From positions 1 to 7,146 of the forward strand of contig DOMT01000081.1 of assembly GCA_003509825.1 (NCBI GenBank): DNA of 7,146 bases. The letters are read 5' to 3'. Shown here in pieces: positions 5,422 through 7,146 of this stretch. Within the stretch, counting starts at the first letter, position 1. Each line of letters begins with the position of its first letter. Position numbers and translations under genes: made by a program. The notes beneath the pieces are model-generated. The model ran no database searches and had not been told where the DNA came from. It was given only the letters and a program-made list of their open reading frames with translations. This stretch comes from Coriobacteriia bacterium. Lineage in GTDB: Bacteria > Actinomycetota > Coriobacteriia > Coriobacteriales > UBA8131.

Positions 5422-6878
5422 ATTTAGTGCTGGTAGGACTGAGCCATAAAACGGCCAGTATCGAGGTGCGCGAAAAAATCACCTTCCCCGAACCCGTTTT
5501 GCGAGGCGCGCTTGAAAACCTGATCTCCTACGAAGGTGTAAAGGAGGCGGTTATCGTCTCCACCTGTAACCGTACGGAGCTTTACATCACTGCGTTCTCG
5601 GTGGGTATCGGCTCCAACGCCGTGGTGAACTTCATCGCCGATACGCACGGTATTCCCGCCGAGGAGCTGGAGCCGCACCTCTACATCAAATCCGGTGAGG
5701 ATGTGGTCAACCATCTCTTCGAGGTAACGAGTTCGCTCGATTCGATGGTGCTCGGAGAGGCGCAGATACAGGGGCAGATCCGCGACGCCTATAAGCAGGC
5801 CGAGGCGGCAAGCGCCACCACAGACATGCTCAACCAACTTTTCCGTCAGGCCTTGTTGGTGGGCAAGCGGGTGCGCTCTTCCACCGAGATCGGTGCCAAC
5901 TCCGTCTCCATCTCCACCGCTGCGGTGACGCTGGTTAAAAGGGTCTTCGACGATCTCGAGGGTCGCCGTATCCTCATCGTCGGTGCCGGCGAGATGTCCG
6001 AACTCACCGCACAGTATCTCTTCGAGCAGGGTGTTAAGTCGGTGATGGTTACAAACAGAACCTTCTCGCGGGCAAAAGACGTTGCCGACCGTTTCAACGG
6101 CCAGGCCATCGCCTATGAGCATTTGGGTGAGCATCTGGCGGAGGTGGACATCGTCATCTCCTCAACCGCCGCGCCCGGTTATGTGATTTCGCCCGACATG
6201 GTAAAAAAGGCCCGTAGGCAGCATCGTGGTCACTCTCTGCTCTTGATCGACATCGCCTTGCCGCGTGATATCGATCCCGCCTGCAATAACATCAGTGACG
6301 TGTATGTTTATGACATCGACGACCTCGAAGGCATCGTCGAGCTCCACCGCGAGGAGCGCAAGGCCGAGGCCGAGAAGGCCGCTCTGATCGTTTTGGAAGA
6401 GGTTGAGGGCTTTAAGACCTGGTATCAGGCGCTGTCGGTTAAGCCGACGGTGGCTCAGATCCGCCAAAAGGCCGATCATGTTGCGGAGGCGGAGGTGGAG
6501 CGGGCACTCAAGCGTTTGCCGTCTGCCGGCGATAAAGAGCGCGAGGTTTTGGAGGCCATGGCCAACGCGATCATCAAAAAGGTCCTACACGGGCCGACGG
6601 CGCGTCTCAATCAGCAGGCGAGTAACCCCGACGCCTATCAGATCACGGAGGCCGCCCGTTTTCTCTTCGGGCTCGACTCCAATCCCGAGGGGCGTATCGC
6701 CTGCAATAACGATTGCGACCACTGTCCCAAACACAAAGACGCGCTGCTGCGCGGCAAGGGGCTTTTGGCCTGTCAGCAACATTTGAATCGTAAGGCGGTT
6801 GCCGTTGTGGCAGCCCCTCCGAAAACGAGAGCCGGGCACGCTGCCGGTGTTCATAGAGAGGAGAAACATGCCGGGTAG
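5418..6878 (+). CDS. hemA: Glutamyl-tRNA reductase with Cys/His-rich C-terminal extension
   Basis: NADPH-dependent reduction of glutamyl-tRNA(Glu) to glutamate-1-semialdehyde, the first committed step and usual control point of the C5 pathway. The N-terminal catalytic domain shows [15 protein letters not shown] at 5-19, the nucleophile C50 in [11 protein letters not shown]99, and [16 protein letters not shown] at 106-121. The NADPH-binding Rossmann domain has [17 protein letters not shown] at 185-201 and VTNRT at 211-215. The helical dimerisation domain runs through about 305-418 and ends in ARFLFGLD. Total length is 486 residues; E. coli HemA is 418. The extra tail contains C429-x3-C433-x2-C436 with H435 and H439, then C452-x2-H455, and ends in a His-containing stretch (H474, H479, H484). 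This tail could bind an Fe-S cluster, zinc or heme and act as a sensor; that is inference. The start overlaps the previous gene by ATGA and the end overlaps hemC by 11 bp. Confidence 0.97.
   Translation: MNLVLVGLSHKTASIEVREKITFPEPVLRGALENLISYEGVKEAVIVSTCNRTELYITAFSVGIGSNAVVNFIADTHGIPAEELEPHLYIKSGEDVVNHLFEVTSSLDSMVLGEAQIQGQIRDAYKQAEAASATTDMLNQLFRQALLVGKRVRSSTEIGANSVSISTAAVTLVKRVFDDLEGRRILIVGAGEMSELTAQYLFEQGVKSVMVTNRTFSRAKDVADRFNGQAIAYEHLGEHLAEVDIVISSTAAPGYVISPDMVKKARRQHRGHSLLLIDIALPRDIDPACNNISDVYVYDIDDLEGIVELHREERKAEAEKAALIVLEEVEGFKTWYQALSVKPTVAQIRQKADHVAEAEVERALKRLPSAGDKEREVLEAMANAIIKKVLHGPTARLNQQASNPDAYQITEAARFLFGLDSNPEGRIACNNDCDHCPKHKDALLRGKGLLACQQHLNRKAVAVVAAPPKTRAGHAAGVHREEKHAG
6857..6863 (+). 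promoter_or_regulatory. Shine-Dalgarno for hemC inside the hemA 3' end
   Basis: AGAGGAG at 6857-6863, within the last codons of hemA, lies four bases before the ATG at 6868. It supports the overlapping hemC start and means the end of hemA also carries the hemC ribosome site. Confidence 0.7.
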
Positions 6879-7146
6879 CGCGAAGCTTAAGATCGGCAGC
6901 CGCGGTAGCATGTTGGCGCTGTGGCAATCCAACCATATCAAGGCGATTCTCGAGCAGACCAACCCCGGTCTCGAGGTCGAGGTCGTCATCATCAAAACCC
7001 AAGGTGACATCATCCAAGACGTTGCACTGTCCAAGATCGGTGACAAGGGGCTTTTTACCAAGGAGCTCGAGGTCGCGCTGGCAAACGGTGAGGTCGATTT
7101 ATGCGTGCACTCCATGAAGGATGTGCCCATGCAGCTTCCCGAAGGG
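6868..7146 (+). CDS. hemC: Porphobilinogen deaminase (hydroxymethylbilane synthase), 3'-truncated by window edge
   Basis: Polymerises four porphobilinogens to hydroxymethylbilane on a dipyrromethane cofactor. Only the first 93 residues are in the window. They show the family start [14 protein letters not shown] (8-21), IIKTQGD (41-47), [16 protein letters not shown] (55-70), and [12 protein letters not shown] (76-87). K84 and D85 correspond to the E. coli active-site Lys83-Asp84 pair. The usual serine-proline in the RxSPLA motif reads Ser-Met here, a common variation. The Cys that carries the cofactor lies in the missing part. The ATG overlaps the end of hemA by 11 bp and has a good Shine-Dalgarno, so hemA and hemC are translated as a coupled pair. 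The frame is open to the last base, with no sign of damage. Later pathway genes (hemD, a uroporphyrinogen methyltransferase, hemB) would be expected downstream. Confidence 0.96.
   Translation, partial: MPGSAKLKIGSRGSMLALWQSNHIKAILEQTNPGLEVEVVIIKTQGDIIQDVALSKIGDKGLFTKELEVALANGEVDLCVHSMKDVPMQLPEG

Noticed and set aside
5424..6134. Minus-strand open frame of 236 codons opposite hemA
   Set aside because: It mirrors the hemA codon pattern, has no domain signature and no Shine-Dalgarno context; it is a shadow frame.

Overview
The window is one continuous plus-strand block of tetrapyrrole genes. It encodes part of the C5 route to 5-aminolevulinate and of the siroheme-dependent (alternative, Ahb) route to heme b. 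Codon use is G+C-rich throughout. The Ahb route belongs mainly to anaerobic or microaerophilic prokaryotes (sulfate reducers, methanogens, some Gram-positives). An 8-helix HemX-like protein beside hemA is a Gram-positive trait. My best guess is an anaerobic Gram-positive, perhaps an actinobacterium of the Coriobacteriia (Eggerthellaceae-like) or a high-GC Clostridia relative. That placement is an impression from protein style, not a demonstrated assignment.

Layout. 1-1275: 3' part of an AhbD-type radical SAM heme synthase, whose visible N-terminus is a His-Pro-Gly-Gly repeat running off the window edge. 1275-2321: a single-chain siroheme decarboxylase, AhbA fused to AhbB, sharing one base with ahbD (TAATG). 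2322-2384: short gap holding a perfect 7-bp hairpin. 2385-3689: hemL. 3731-3806: a complete tRNA-Glu(CTC) gene with encoded CCA. 3811-3848: imperfect hairpin. 3872-4696: HemX-like membrane protein. 4711-5421: precorrin-2 dehydrogenase. 5418-6878: hemA, overlapping its upstream neighbour by ATGA and carrying a Cys/His-rich C-terminal extension. 6868-7146: start of hemC, overlapping hemA by 11 bp and cut by the window end. No stretch longer than 300 bases lacks a gene.

How the genes work together. Glutamyl-tRNA(Glu) is reduced by HemA, with HemX probably setting HemA level. HemL converts the semialdehyde to 5-aminolevulinate. After HemB (not in the window), HemC makes hydroxymethylbilane. HemD and a uroporphyrinogen methyltransferase (not in the window) lead to precorrin-2, which the dehydrogenase oxidises to sirohydrochlorin. 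After iron insertion, AhbAB decarboxylates siroheme. AhbC (not in the window) makes iron-coproporphyrin III, and AhbD makes heme b. The gene for the tRNA that is itself a pathway substrate sits inside the same cluster.

The parts most worth a second look are the tRNA-Glu with its unusual A53:U61 T-stem pair, the His-repeat N-terminus of AhbD, and the C-x3-C-x2-C tail of HemA.
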